Source: an uncultured Granulosicoccaceae bacterium
Lineage (GTDB): Bacteria > Pseudomonadota > Gammaproteobacteria > Granulosicoccales > Granulosicoccaceae
Assembly (NCBI GenBank): GCA_937951695.1
Contig: CALFBL010000068.1
Coordinates: forward strand, 1-11,899
Reading direction: 5' to 3'
Length of the DNA stretch: 11,899 nucleotides
How positions within the stretch are numbered: position 1 is the first letter of the stretch; the number at the start of each line of letters is the position of its first letter. Shown here one piece after another: positions 1 through 9,300 of this stretch. The position numbers and the translations under genes were made by a program. The notes below the pieces were generated by a model. The model did not search any database. It was not told the origin of the DNA and saw nothing but the letters and a program-made list of their open reading frames with translations.

Positions 1-487
1 GCAAGGACACCACCATGCCGATCGTACTTCGGGTAACCCACTGCGCCAAGTCCACAGCCCATCGGCTTAGCCCTGCAGATACGTTATCCAGAACATTCAA
101 TATCATGGATCGATACGGTTGTAGTGTTTCGTAGAAAGGCAGTTTAGCCAGCATCGCACTTATGGCACCGGGCGTTTCGATTTGCTCGCGAATCTGCGGC
201 ACCAGGAGATCAGCCAGCTCCGCTGCTTGCGACACAACAATCGAGAATATAATGCTCAAGGGGGTCACAACGAAGAACACCACAATCACCAAGCTTGTGA
301 TAGATGCCAGCGACTCGCGCCCGCCGAACCAGGTCTTGAACTGCCGGTACATGGGATGAAATAACGCAGCGAACAACGCAGCCAGAAATATGGCCCTTAG
401 AAAAGGTTGAACGACTTGAAAGAACAGAAAAGAGATCAACCCCAAAACCAGAATCAGGACCGCTCGGTTCACAACTCTCTGCTGCAT
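1..487 (-). CDS. AI-2E/PerM family membrane transporter, N-terminal part (cut by window edge)
   Basis: This frame stays open from an ATG at 487 to the left edge and gives the first 162 residues of a membrane protein. It begins MQQRVVNRAVLILVLGL, followed by two close hydrophobic segments (about residues 8-22 and 26-45), then FHPMYRQFKTWFGGRES, a third long hydrophobic stretch (about 60-85), and an amphipathic region with QAAELADLLVPQIREQIE. This layout is typical of the AI-2E/PerM/YdiK family, whose members are about 350 residues with about eight membrane segments. The family is linked to export of autoinducer-2 or small solutes, but most members have no proven substrate. An in-frame stop lies upstream without another ATG between, so 487 is the likely start; no strong Shine-Dalgarno is visible. 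It follows the AEC gene by 50 bases on the same strand and is probably co-transcribed. Family call by eye; substrate unknown. Confidence 0.85.
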   Translation of the reverse strand, partial: MQQRVVNRAVLILVLGLISFLFFQVVQPFLRAIFLAALFAALFHPMYRQFKTWFGGRESLASITSLVIVVFFVVTPLSIIFSIVVSQAAELADLLVPQIREQIETPGAISAMLAKLPFYETLQPYRSMILNVLDNVSAGLSRWAVDLAQWVTRSTIGMVVSL

Positions 488-537
488 GACGAGGCTCGTG
501 CGATAGGGAACGCACTAAGGGTAACCGATACCAGAGA

Positions 538-1422
538 TTAGAGCAGCACTAGATGCAGAACGATGGGCAAATACAGTAACGCACCTAGGTGGGTTATGAC
601 GATCAGTCCCGACACCTCGCCGCTGTCGCGCCCGTGTTTCTGAGCCAGCAGGAAGTTGAACACCGCTACCGGAACCGTGGCTTCGATGATCAACACGCCG
701 CGGGCAACGCCTTCAAGCTGAAAGACAGCTGCCACACCAAAACCAATGATGATGGCCGCTCCTGTTCGAATAAACGACCAAGCCAGACACTCCCGCAGCT
801 GCGTCACCCTAAGAGAGGCTAGGCTGACCCCGAGTGTCATCAGCATGATTGGAATGACAAAGCCGCTCAGCAGTGAAGTGGTGTTCATCAGCACAGATGG
901 TATGGGGATGTCCAAAACACGAACACTGATACCCGCCAATACTGCCGCCAGCACCGGCGAACGATACAATGCCGAGATTGAAAACCGCCCGGCGTAAATG
1001 GCGTCTCCGACGCTAAACATCAGCACAGCCTGTACCGCAAAATAGGCCATCGCGTATGCCAGACCCTCTTCGCCAAACGCTAGCAGGCACAACGGTAAAC
1101 CAAGGTTGCCGGTATTGCCAACGACGTGGGCCACCGACAGTCGCCAGTCCTTTCCTGCCCAGCGTAAGTAAGTGAAGGCAACACCGGTTGATATAAGATG
1201 TACCACGATCGCTGCCAATGCCATATTCCCAAGCGATACCAACTCAACCGACGAGGTTGCCAGGGTATGAAACAGCAAAGCGGGTAAGCCGATGTTGATG
1301 GCAAGACTGGTGACAAAGGGCACCGGGTAATCCACGCCTTGCCAAACCCACACATAGCCGATAGAGGCGAGCAGAATAGCCGGCAATAGAACGCCAAGAA
1401 TAATCGACAATGAATCAAACAC
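538..1422 (-). CDS. AEC (auxin efflux carrier / Mem_trans) family transporter
   Basis: A complete 294-residue, highly hydrophobic protein of the size usual for bacterial AEC carriers, which have about ten membrane helices in two inverted halves. The family signature GNTGNLGLPLCL sits near residues 102-113, followed by a helix containing YFAVQAVLMFSVGD. The second half starts around RSPVLAAVLAG, with a conserved LMTLGVSLASL helix and an EATVPVAVFNFLLA segment typical of the C-terminal half. Bacterial members export or exchange organic anions such as malate or malonate, or are uncharacterised; nothing here identifies the substrate. The start is GTG at 1422, because the next in-frame ATG lies about 66 codons inside conserved sequence. 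The Shine-Dalgarno is weak. The gene lies 56 bases downstream of the HTTM gene and 50 bases upstream of the PerM-like gene, so an operon is likely. Confidence 0.93.
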   Translation of the reverse strand: MFDSLSIILGVLLPAILLASIGYVWVWQGVDYPVPFVTSLAINIGLPALLFHTLATSSVELVSLGNMALAAIVVHLISTGVAFTYLRWAGKDWRLSVAHVVGNTGNLGLPLCLLAFGEEGLAYAMAYFAVQAVLMFSVGDAIYAGRFSISALYRSPVLAAVLAGISVRVLDIPIPSVLMNTTSLLSGFVIPIMLMTLGVSLASLRVTQLRECLAWSFIRTGAAIIIGFGVAAVFQLEGVARGVLIIEATVPVAVFNFLLAQKHGRDSGEVSGLIVITHLGALLYLPIVLHLVLL

Positions 1423-1478
1423 GTAGGGCTTTCAGGAGCGGATCCGAGACGGTCGCAAACGTTGCGAGATGCTTTAGT

Positions 1479-2873
1479 CTACAGCGGTTCTGTAAATGGT
1501 GTGACCCACTGATCCCGTGGCGTGGATTGATCCAGCGTTGTGAGATCCACAGCCTTGATCAGTGGAACCGCTTTTCGGGTATTTAACGAACACAAGGCTG
1601 ACGCGGTAACCGATATGTTGTCTTTTCCCGCACCAACATTGTTAGCGGCTTCAAGTTCCTTAGCTTCGAGAAACTGCGCAAACTGCCAAATCAGATCTGG
1701 CTGACAAGACATTTTTCTAACTTGCCTACGCGTAAGGTAATCACCAGGCTCAACCACCCTCAACGACTTTTGCAAATTATTGCGGACTAAAAATCGAATC
1801 CTGCCGCGCTTGTCGCGAAGTTTCATCCGCCAACTGAACTTGTGGCCCGCCTCGTTCCAGACAACCGGGCCTTCGTGCCAGAGCGGTCGTGTGGGCAACA
1901 GAGCCTGAACCACCAACCACGCAATCACAAACGTGATGATCAGGGGGTTCATTAAATTGCGCGCGCGCCTTTCCTCGGTGTATCGAATCAAAGCAGATTC
2001 ACATCTCTCACGACTAGTAGCCATCCCTCGGCGGAATCGGGCGAGCAAGTTCACTGGCCAATCGGGTTCAAAAATCAGCGTGGTAGCAGCAGCCGTCATA
2101 AACGGAAAGATGCCAATATTGAATACAGTGGCGTTGACCATATGGAAGAACAGGTACACACAAAACACGGGGAAGCGAGTCTTTTTGAACAGCAGTAGCG
2201 GCGCCCCGATCAGGTGCAACGCTATGGCGCCGTACGCGCCGAAGGCAATGCCCGGGTCTTGAGTTATCCACTGCATCAGTGGCCCCGCATCGGCGCTGTA
2301 GCTGGTCATCCATAATCGCAGCGGCTCCAGTTGCAGCCAATCGGGGTTGAGCTTCACCAGGCCGGCCCAGATCAACACAATTTCCAACTGTACGATTAAC
2401 CAGATTCTGGACCAATTACCGATGTAAGGCGAACACGGATACTTCTTTGCATCCATCGACCAAACCCGGTTCGCCGGAATTACACACAAAATACTCAGAA
2501 ACAACAACGCCAGATAATAGTGATTAAGGTATTCCGTTGCATCCAGCAAGAAGTACCAGGCCACACTGGCGGTAAGCACCAAAATCGACAGCCGATACCG
2601 GTAACCGAGCATCACCCCGATAGCCGAGACTCCCATGACCAAAAACAGGGCCTCCAAGCCCCTGCCTGGTGGCAATACCGCCCATTCAAAATGTTGATAT
2701 TTGAACAGGTACGCGGTACCTCGAAATCTGCAATCAAGACAATGGAACACCCCGTAGTTGATGCTTTCGAAAAGCATCAACGCGCCCATAGCGATACGCA
2801 TCACGGCAACCGAATGTCCCGGTACAGGTTTGAAAAAGACGTCGATCCAGCGTTGTTGTGTTTGGGTAATCAT
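1479..2873 (-). CDS. HTTM domain / vitamin K-dependent gamma-carboxylase-like membrane protein
   Basis: A complete 464-residue protein with an N-terminal multi-helix membrane domain (about residues 20-330) and a soluble C-terminal region (330-464). Family hallmarks are EYLNHYYL (114-121), VIPANRVWSMDA (131-142), GLVKLNPDWL (171-180) and FHMVNATVFNIGIFPF (243-258). The C-terminal SWRMKLRDKRGRIRF and SLNTRKAVPLI segments match bacterial proteins annotated as HTTM or VKGC homologues. From recall of the human gamma-glutamyl carboxylase sequence, Lys174 aligns with its catalytic Lys218 and His118 with its His160, so key residues appear kept. The human enzyme converts glutamate to gamma-carboxyglutamate using reduced vitamin K; the job of bacterial homologues is mostly unknown. 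The ATG at 2873 has a poor Shine-Dalgarno. This is the first gene of the minus-strand set and diverges from the PilY1-like genes. Family call is strong; carboxylase activity is unproven. Confidence 0.9.
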   Translation of the reverse strand: MITQTQQRWIDVFFKPVPGHSVAVMRIAMGALMLFESINYGVFHCLDCRFRGTAYLFKYQHFEWAVLPPGRGLEALFLVMGVSAIGVMLGYRYRLSILVLTASVAWYFLLDATEYLNHYYLALLFLSILCVIPANRVWSMDAKKYPCSPYIGNWSRIWLIVQLEIVLIWAGLVKLNPDWLQLEPLRLWMTSYSADAGPLMQWITQDPGIAFGAYGAIALHLIGAPLLLFKKTRFPVFCVYLFFHMVNATVFNIGIFPFMTAAATTLIFEPDWPVNLLARFRRGMATSRERCESALIRYTEERRARNLMNPLIITFVIAWLVVQALLPTRPLWHEGPVVWNEAGHKFSWRMKLRDKRGRIRFLVRNNLQKSLRVVEPGDYLTRRQVRKMSCQPDLIWQFAQFLEAKELEAANNVGAGKDNISVTASALCSLNTRKAVPLIKAVDLTTLDQSTPRDQWVTPFTEPL

Positions 2874-3081
2874 GCGAGGGCAGATGATACCTGCGTCAAC
2901 AATTTTGCGATACCCATCAATGTTGCTCTCTGCAGACCAGCTGAACCTTTTTTTGCCTCAACCACAAATTTAAAACATTTATATCTAAAGCTGCCGTCCG
3001 TCCTGCCGATCCCCGTCATGCATAGGTCAGCACTTGTCAGATGCCGCATCCTGCAAAGCCGTTTTACTGGGGAGGTACAGA
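2874..3081. promoter_or_regulatory. Divergent intergenic region with AT-rich candidate promoter patch
   Basis: This 208-base spacer separates the minus-strand HTTM start from the plus-strand PilY1-like start, so it should hold promoters for both directions. An AT-rich patch at about 2950-2990 is the best candidate. On the plus strand it contains a TTGCCT element (2953-2958) followed by TTTATATC (2978-2985), but the spacing to the best -10 match is longer than the ideal 17 bases. On the minus strand the same patch reads TATAAAT, without a clear -35 partner. No sigma-54 type GG/GC element was recognised. No credible gene lies here; small frames crossing it show no family features. Confidence 0.35.
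3069..3075 (+). promoter_or_regulatory. Strong Shine-Dalgarno deciding the GTG start of the first PilY1-like gene
   Basis: GGGGAGG ends 6 bases before the GTG at 3082, which is ideal spacing. The upstream in-frame ATG at 3034 has no comparable site, and using it would put 16 extra residues, including arginine, lysine and cysteine, ahead of an already complete signal peptide. Confidence 0.85.
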
Positions 3082-6000
3082 GTGGTCGCACAATCGAGTT
3101 CCAACTGTAGGTCAAAGCCTGCGCTACTCGCAGGACTTTTCACTATTCTGATAGCGAGCAGTGCATCAGCCGACGATACTGAGGCGTATACCTCTCAGAT
3201 CACCGCTGGCGCAAAACCAAACCTCATATTCGTTCTCGACTACTCGGACAGCATGCGCGCTCGCACTGACGGCGGTAAGACCCGCCTTACAGTTTTAAAG
3301 GAGGCTGTAAACCGAGTTGTTGATCAGAACATTGGGAAAGTCAATATCGGTATCGGTTCTCTCTTTCACGGAACGGCCACCGGTATTCAGTGGCCCGTGT
3401 CCGACTTGGAGGCCGACGCCAGCACGATAGACCCTTCCATTCCGCCAGGAGTCGTCACCGCCGCTGACGTCATCAAGAGTCAGATTGATCGTGGCACTGA
3501 ACATGCTACATCCACAGTAGACGCCTTGGCTGAAACCGCGGCCTATTTACGCGGCGAAGAGGTCTATCACAACAAAGAACCGAAGGAACGAAGCGATTAC
3601 CACCAACCGGCCACTTGGGATGAAACGCTGAATAGGTACACCGGTGGTCTCGGGAATGCAGCTCTACCGATCACCTACACTCCGGAAGACGCCTACCGAC
3701 CTACTGGCGGCACCAGTGGCTACGGGATTTGTGCCGATTTGACTGACCGTGGGCGAAATCCCGGCAACGTCAACGAATGCGCAGGCAAAGCCATCTACGA
3801 TTGTAGATACCAGAACAAGCTGGGTACCATTAAACCCGGCGACCGATGTAAGTATCCGCGCGAGGATCTATGGCTAGGCGCCACTTATAAATCTCCAATT
3901 AAGAACGAGTGCCAAGTTAACGCGATGATACTTGTGTCGGATGGACAGCCTACGACCTCGAGAAACTTCGAGGCCATCGAGAATATCATTGGGCACCCAA
4001 TGGATCAATGTGAGGTCCCAACCGTACTCAACAATGACAGAAGAAACGCTGCCGCCCGTTGTGGAATTGAAATCGCTGCGACCTTAGCCAATAACCCTCA
4101 AATTGCAGGTATCGACGACAGTGTCGTGCAAACCCACACGATCGGCTTTGGAACCGGTGCGGCCGGTTCATCCTGGCTTCAGCAAGTGGCCGACGCAGGA
4201 AACGGTGAGTTTTTTCCAGCTGAATCTCCCGAAAAACTCGATGCTGCATTGGATTCGATTATTGCTGGCTTAACCGTCACCAGCCAAAGTTTTTCCCCCT
4301 TGGCCATCGATGTAGATCGAGCGAACTTTTCTCACCAGAATAGAGCGTATTTCTCTATGTTTGAGCCAACGCTCAATGCGAGTTGGGGTGGAAACCTAAA
4401 GGGCTATTTCATCGGCGAATCTGGCCTGGTGGATATCAACAACAATCCAGCAACTGTGCTAAATGCCAGCGGAACTCGCGTCATGGCAGACAATGCTCAG
4501 AGCTTTTGGTCACTTGTGAGTGACGGTGATAAAGTTGTTAAAGGTGGCGCATCGGAACAGCTGGCATCGAACAATCGTATATTGGTGACCCACACTGGTC
4601 CTGACGATATTATTGGCACTGGGGTTAACTTGTTAGCCGATGAACATCGTTTGGACAGTGCCAATTCAAACATCACAGACGCCGATCTCGGCACTACAAT
4701 TGGTCGAGACACGCTGCTAGACTGGATCAAGACAGCACCTATGGGCGACCCTCTGCACTCTCAACCGGTACAAGTGAGTTACGATAACGGCGGGGGTGAG
4801 CAGCAAGTGATCTACGTCATGACCAACCAGGGATTCCTGCATGCGATTGATGCCACCTATCCTAAAATACCCGATGGTTCAACCGCCGGTGGCAATGAGA
4901 TTTTCGCGTTCATGCCGCCGGAGCTACTGCCTAATATAAAACAGCACTATTCAAACCCTCAAGTACACAACCGGATTTATGGATTGGATGGCACGTTGGT
5001 GCGGTGGCACGTCGATAACAATCGCGATGGGATCGTCAATGGTAGTGACACAATTACATTGGTTTTCGGCATGCGTCGTGGTGGCAATCACTATTACGCA
5101 CTCGACGTCACCAATCCCAGTGCTCCGCGCTACAAATGGCGGATAGACGGCGGCACTACTGAATTTCCTCGCTTGGGTGAAACTTGGTCCCGACCCTCAC
5201 TGGTTAGCGTCACCCACAAGGGCGTAGAAAAACAGGTGTTGGCCTTCGGCGGTGGGTACGATGCTGCGATGATTGATGGTTCTACCGCACCTGTCACCGG
5301 TGCCTTGGGTAACGCTATCTACATGGTCGATGAAAATGGCGACAAGGTAATGGAAATCAACGGTAACAACATCGCGGGAATGGACTATGCGATACCGTCA
5401 GACTTAACCATTATCGACACAGACGGGGACGAACTCGTCGATCGAATCTATGTGGGGGATCTGGGTGGAAATCTCTGGCGTATGGATTTCGACGACATTG
5501 AAGACGGTGCAACCGTTGAGAAGCTCGCTGATCTGAACGAGGGAGGTCACCGCTCTTTCTTCTATCCTCCTAGCGTATCACTGCAAGGGGATTTCCTGGC
5601 AATCGCTATAGGATCGGGTAACCGTACCAATCCGCTAAGGCTCAACTCCGGGGACCGTATGTACATGGTTAGAGACTTAGCTGTGAACACCGAACTGCCT
5701 GTCGGCCACCGCGCTGTGCGAACCGCTGATCTGTACAACGCGACCGACAATGACATTGGCGCGTCAAACCCCACTGTCTCCCAATTGGCGAAAGAGTCTT
5801 TGGCTAACGCCAATGGATGGTTCATCAACCTGGATACCAACGAAAAATCACTATCGCCCCTGGTTACCTATGAAGGCATCGTGATGGCGACCACATACGA
5901 CATCGATCTGAATCGACTCGCTGATCCCTGTCTACCTCCTGGAGTGAATTATTTTTATTCTGTGGAGCTCACCACAGCTGAGCCAGTCGTCGTTTTAACG

Positions 6001-6183
6001 AATAGTGCAACCGCCAATGACCAACCTGCTTCTGCTCGAAAAATGGTGGTCAACGGTGACGGCATACTGCCCCAGCCCATACTGGTATTTCCTGACAGCG
6101 GCGACGTCACCGTCATGGTAGACAACGAAGTGGTCTCATCCTTATCACAAAAATTCTCACGTATTTTTTGGTACTCAAAATAG
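3082..6183 (+). CDS. pilY1: PilY1-like type IV pilus tip/biogenesis protein, copy A
   Basis: A 1033-residue exported protein starting at GTG 3082 (the open frame extends to ATG 3034). A signal peptide ends ASSASA, with predicted cleavage after residue 30. The vWA domain has MIDAS DYSDS at 53-57, a threonine near 143-145 (TSTVDALAE) and ILVSDG ending at 288. Seven cysteines (217, 233, 241, 256, 277, 310, 327) lie in and after an insert within it; an eighth is Cys950. The PilC/PilY1 beta-propeller follows, with MGDPLHSQP (554-562), acidic loop DNNRDGIVNGSD (645-656), FGGGYD, and the calcium-type loop DTDGDELVDRIYVGDLGG (779-796). It ends in SRIFWYSK. PilY1 proteins act at or near the pilus tip in assembly, adhesion and surface sensing, opposing retraction in a calcium-dependent way in Pseudomonas. 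P. aeruginosa PilY1 is about 1160 residues. A paralogue follows 146 bases downstream. No minor pilin genes are adjacent. Confidence 0.93.
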   Translation: MVAQSSSNCRSKPALLAGLFTILIASSASADDTEAYTSQITAGAKPNLIFVLDYSDSMRARTDGGKTRLTVLKEAVNRVVDQNIGKVNIGIGSLFHGTATGIQWPVSDLEADASTIDPSIPPGVVTAADVIKSQIDRGTEHATSTVDALAETAAYLRGEEVYHNKEPKERSDYHQPATWDETLNRYTGGLGNAALPITYTPEDAYRPTGGTSGYGICADLTDRGRNPGNVNECAGKAIYDCRYQNKLGTIKPGDRCKYPREDLWLGATYKSPIKNECQVNAMILVSDGQPTTSRNFEAIENIIGHPMDQCEVPTVLNNDRRNAAARCGIEIAATLANNPQIAGIDDSVVQTHTIGFGTGAAGSSWLQQVADAGNGEFFPAESPEKLDAALDSIIAGLTVTSQSFSPLAIDVDRANFSHQNRAYFSMFEPTLNASWGGNLKGYFIGESGLVDINNNPATVLNASGTRVMADNAQSFWSLVSDGDKVVKGGASEQLASNNRILVTHTGPDDIIGTGVNLLADEHRLDSANSNITDADLGTTIGRDTLLDWIKTAPMGDPLHSQPVQVSYDNGGGEQQVIYVMTNQGFLHAIDATYPKIPDGSTAGGNEIFAFMPPELLPNIKQHYSNPQVHNRIYGLDGTLVRWHVDNNRDGIVNGSDTITLVFGMRRGGNHYYALDVTNPSAPRYKWRIDGGTTEFPRLGETWSRPSLVSVTHKGVEKQVLAFGGGYDAAMIDGSTAPVTGALGNAIYMVDENGDKVMEINGNNIAGMDYAIPSDLTIIDTDGDELVDRIYVGDLGGNLWRMDFDDIEDGATVEKLADLNEGGHRSFFYPPSVSLQGDFLAIAIGSGNRTNPLRLNSGDRMYMVRDLAVNTELPVGHRAVRTADLYNATDNDIGASNPTVSQLAKESLANANGWFINLDTNEKSLSPLVTYEGIVMATTYDIDLNRLADPCLPPGVNYFYSVELTTAEPVVVLTNSATANDQPASARKMVVNGDGILPQPILVFPDSGDVTVMVDNEVVSSLSQKFSRIFWYSK

Positions 6184-6329
6184 AAACCAGACCCAAACCT
6201 GCAAATTGGAGCTTAAGTGAATCGGGTGTCGAGCCGATGCCCAGGTAGCCCTGAGGATTTTAGTTAGGCCTCACCTTCTCGCGCTTTCGTTCTGAAGACG
6301 AAGCACAATACAAATTAGGAGCCACCCAG
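6184..6329 (+). other. Spacer between the two PilY1-like genes
   Basis: This 146-base gap contains no convincing terminator and no credible small gene. A weak TGAGG/CCTCA inverted repeat (around 6252-6273) has a long loop and no T-run. With no terminator here and a clear one after the second copy, read-through from copy A into copy B is the simplest reading. A separate promoter cannot be excluded. Confidence 0.5.
6317..6321 (+). promoter_or_regulatory. Shine-Dalgarno AGGAG deciding the TTG start of the second PilY1-like gene
   Basis: AGGAG lies 8 bases before TTG at 6330. The nearby ATG at 6356 is out of frame. The TTG start gives a clean signal peptide whose cleavage point (after residue 30) and MIDAS position (53-57) match copy A exactly, which supports both start choices. 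Confidence 0.82.
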
Positions 6330-9300
6330 TTGCCTTCAAAAATCTCAATCAAACAATGGTCTAAGACGACTTTCCACGCGGGAGCGGCTGCTTTGTTGGT
6401 ATCCACCAGCGCTTTGGCGGACGATACAGAAGTCTTCTCAGCCCAGATAGCTAACAATCTAAAGCCGAATTTATTGTTCGTGCTCGATTACTCGGGCAGT
6501 ATGCGATCCCCACCTGCTAGTGGCGGCTCACAATCAAAAATTGATATCCTGCGCACCGCAGTGAGTGAAGTACTGAGCGCCAACACAGGCAAGATCAACG
6601 CCGGTATCGGATCTCTCTACGGCTTTATTCCATCGGGCGTTAAGTGGCCCATCAGTGACCTAAGCGCAGACGCAAACACGATAGATCCTGACATTCCAGT
6701 TGGCACGAAAACCGTGGCCGACATGATCAATATCCAGCTCAATAACCGCGATGCGCGCACAAACACGGCTACCGTGGACGCTCTTGCAGAAGCTGCCAGC
6801 TATTTCCGCGGTGATCCCCTGTTCGGCGCTGGACGCGATCCATTGAACACAGAATTTCACAAGCCCCAAGTCTGGGACGAAGCGGCTCAGACCTACACAG
6901 ACGGTGGCGACCAAGCACCGATTCCTGCAAGCTACACTCCAAGAGATGCGTATCAACCAACCGGTGGTACCAACAGTTTTGGATTCTGCAGTGATTTTAG
7001 TTTAGGTGGGCGAGTCAGAGGCACTAACCATTGTACTGGCCTCTCACCCTACGACTGCGATGAACGCACAGGCTCTAGCGCTTCCGGTGTTGATGGAGCC
7101 GGTTCGACACGCAAACGACTGGTGTGCAAATACCCGCGGCCCGATGTCTGGAACGGCGCAAGATACAATACACCGTTGACCAACGAATGTCAGATAAACG
7201 CAATTATTCTGGTCTCAGATGGCATCCCGACTGTACGCAGAAGTAACGATCAGATTGAATCGATCATCGGCACACAGGTAAGAAACTGTGAAGATCTGAG
7301 TACCGTTTTCACCTCAAACAACGCCCGCGACAATCGGATAGCCGCAGAATCTGGCCGTTGCGGTGTGGAAATCGTTGAAGAATTAGCCAACAATCCGCAG
7401 AATCCGGCAATTTTTGATAGCAAAGTTATGACCTTCACCGTTGGCTTTGATGTAGACGGCGACGGCGGTGACTATTTGAAAAAACTGGCCGTTGCCGGCA
7501 CTGGCAGTGAAAACGGATTTTTCGAAGCCTCGTCGCCCGAAACGCTAACTCAGGCTTTGAACGATGCCGTAAGTCAGTTAACCTCAACCAGCCAGAGCTT
7601 CACACCTTTAGCAATCGATGTGGATCGCGCCAACTTTTCGCACGAGAATCGCGCGTTCTTTTCAATGTTTTTACCCGACGGCACTCCAAGTTGGAATGGT
7701 AACTTGAAAGGCTACTTTATAGATGACACTGGTCTGATTGATATTAACGACGACCCTGCGACTACGCTGAACGCCGAAGGAATTCGAGTAATGAGCACGT
7801 CGGCGCAGAGCTTTTGGTCTCTGTCACCTGATGGCGATACCGTCACTGATGGTGGTGTGATGGATAAGTTACTCGGCGGTACGCGAAACTTGCTTACCTA
7901 CACGGGGCCTGACAACATCCCGAATGGCGGAGTTGCGTTGAGCCGATCCGACGCCTATAAACTACACCCATCCAATACAAACGTAACCAATGGTCTGCTA
8001 GGTGGAGGAAGCAATCGAGACGTCATACTTGGATGGATTCAGACCGCCCCAATGGGGGATCCCTTGCACTCACAGCCTGCCAACCTCAAGTATGACAACG
8101 GCTTTAGTAATAAGCAAGTAACGTATGTTATGACCAATCAGGGTTTCCTGCACGCCTTTGACGTGACAGAACCCCAAAACCCCGATGGTTCTTCAGCCGG
8201 CGGACAGGAACTTTTCGCGTTCATGCCAAAAGAACTGTTAGGTAACCTTCCGGCATTGTATGAAAATACACCGTCTGGCGACAAAGTCTATGGCTTGGAT
8301 GGCGACCTGATCCGATGGCATGAGGACAACAACAAAGACGGTATTGTCAACGGAACCGACTCTGTCATGCTCGTGTTCGGTATGCGCCGCGGCGGAAACC
8401 ACTACTACGCGGTTGACGTAACTAACCCCGAGTCGCCCATCCTGAAGTGGAGAATCGATGGTGGCTCAAGCGACTTTCCACGCTTGGGTGAAACGTGGTC
8501 GCGTCCATCACTGGTTAAGGTGCTCCACAGAGGAGTCGAAAAAGAGGTGCTGGCCTTCGGAGGAGGTTACGACGCCGCAGCCCTTGACGGCTCTACCAAT
8601 AAGATCGCTAACACTATGGGTAACGCGATCTACATGGTCGACGAAGACGGCGATGTGATCCTCAGCGTTGATGGAAGCGATATCAACGGAATGGATTATG
8701 CGATTCCGTCTGACCTAACCATTATCGATGTTGACGGCGATGATGTTGTCGACAGAATCTATGTCGGCGACCTCGGTGGCAATCTGTGGCGGTTGGATTT
8801 TGATGATATCAGCGCTGGTATAAGCGGTACAAAACTGGCCGATTTAAGTGACGGCACTCACCGCTCGTTCTTTTACCCGCCAAGTGTGGCGATCAACACG
8901 TCCGTGAATGGCAACTTCATGTCGATATCAATTGGCTCGGGAAACAGAACCAACCCGCTGCGGGTTGACTCAAACGATAGAATTTTCATGGTTCGCGACA
9001 AAGCGATCAGCGCCGATCTGCCTCCTGGATTCACTACCATTCTCACCAATAATTTGTACAACGCCACCACAAACGACATCGCTTCCGCAAATGACGTAGT
9101 GGCTGGAAATGCCAGAGACGAGCTCAACGCAGCTCAAGGTTGGTACATTGACTTGGGCCCGCACGAAAAATCCCTGTCACAACTCGTGACCTTTCAGAAC
9201 CGAATCATGGCTACTACCTTTGATATCGCCCATGGCCCTGCCGTTGATCCGTGCTCGGGGGTCGGTTCTAACTCTTTCTATATGATGGATGTGGCAACCG

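Noticed and set aside
1453..1467. Small inverted repeat TCGCAA/TTGCGA between the HTTM and AEC genes
   Set aside because: Only 6 bp with a 3-base loop and no T-run in the minus-strand direction; too weak to call a terminator or operator.
2520..3110. A 196-codon plus-strand frame opposite the HTTM gene and across the divergent spacer
   Set aside because: It lies antisense to a strong family match, has no recognisable domain, and overlaps the ribosome site of copy A.
2870..3115. An 81-codon minus-strand frame covering the divergent spacer
   Set aside because: No family resemblance; it overlaps the HTTM start and the start of copy A, and is best read as chance.
6184..6329. Possible small gene or terminator between the two PilY1-like genes
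   Set aside because: The longest plausible frame is about 16 codons, and the only inverted repeats are short or bulged without a T-run.
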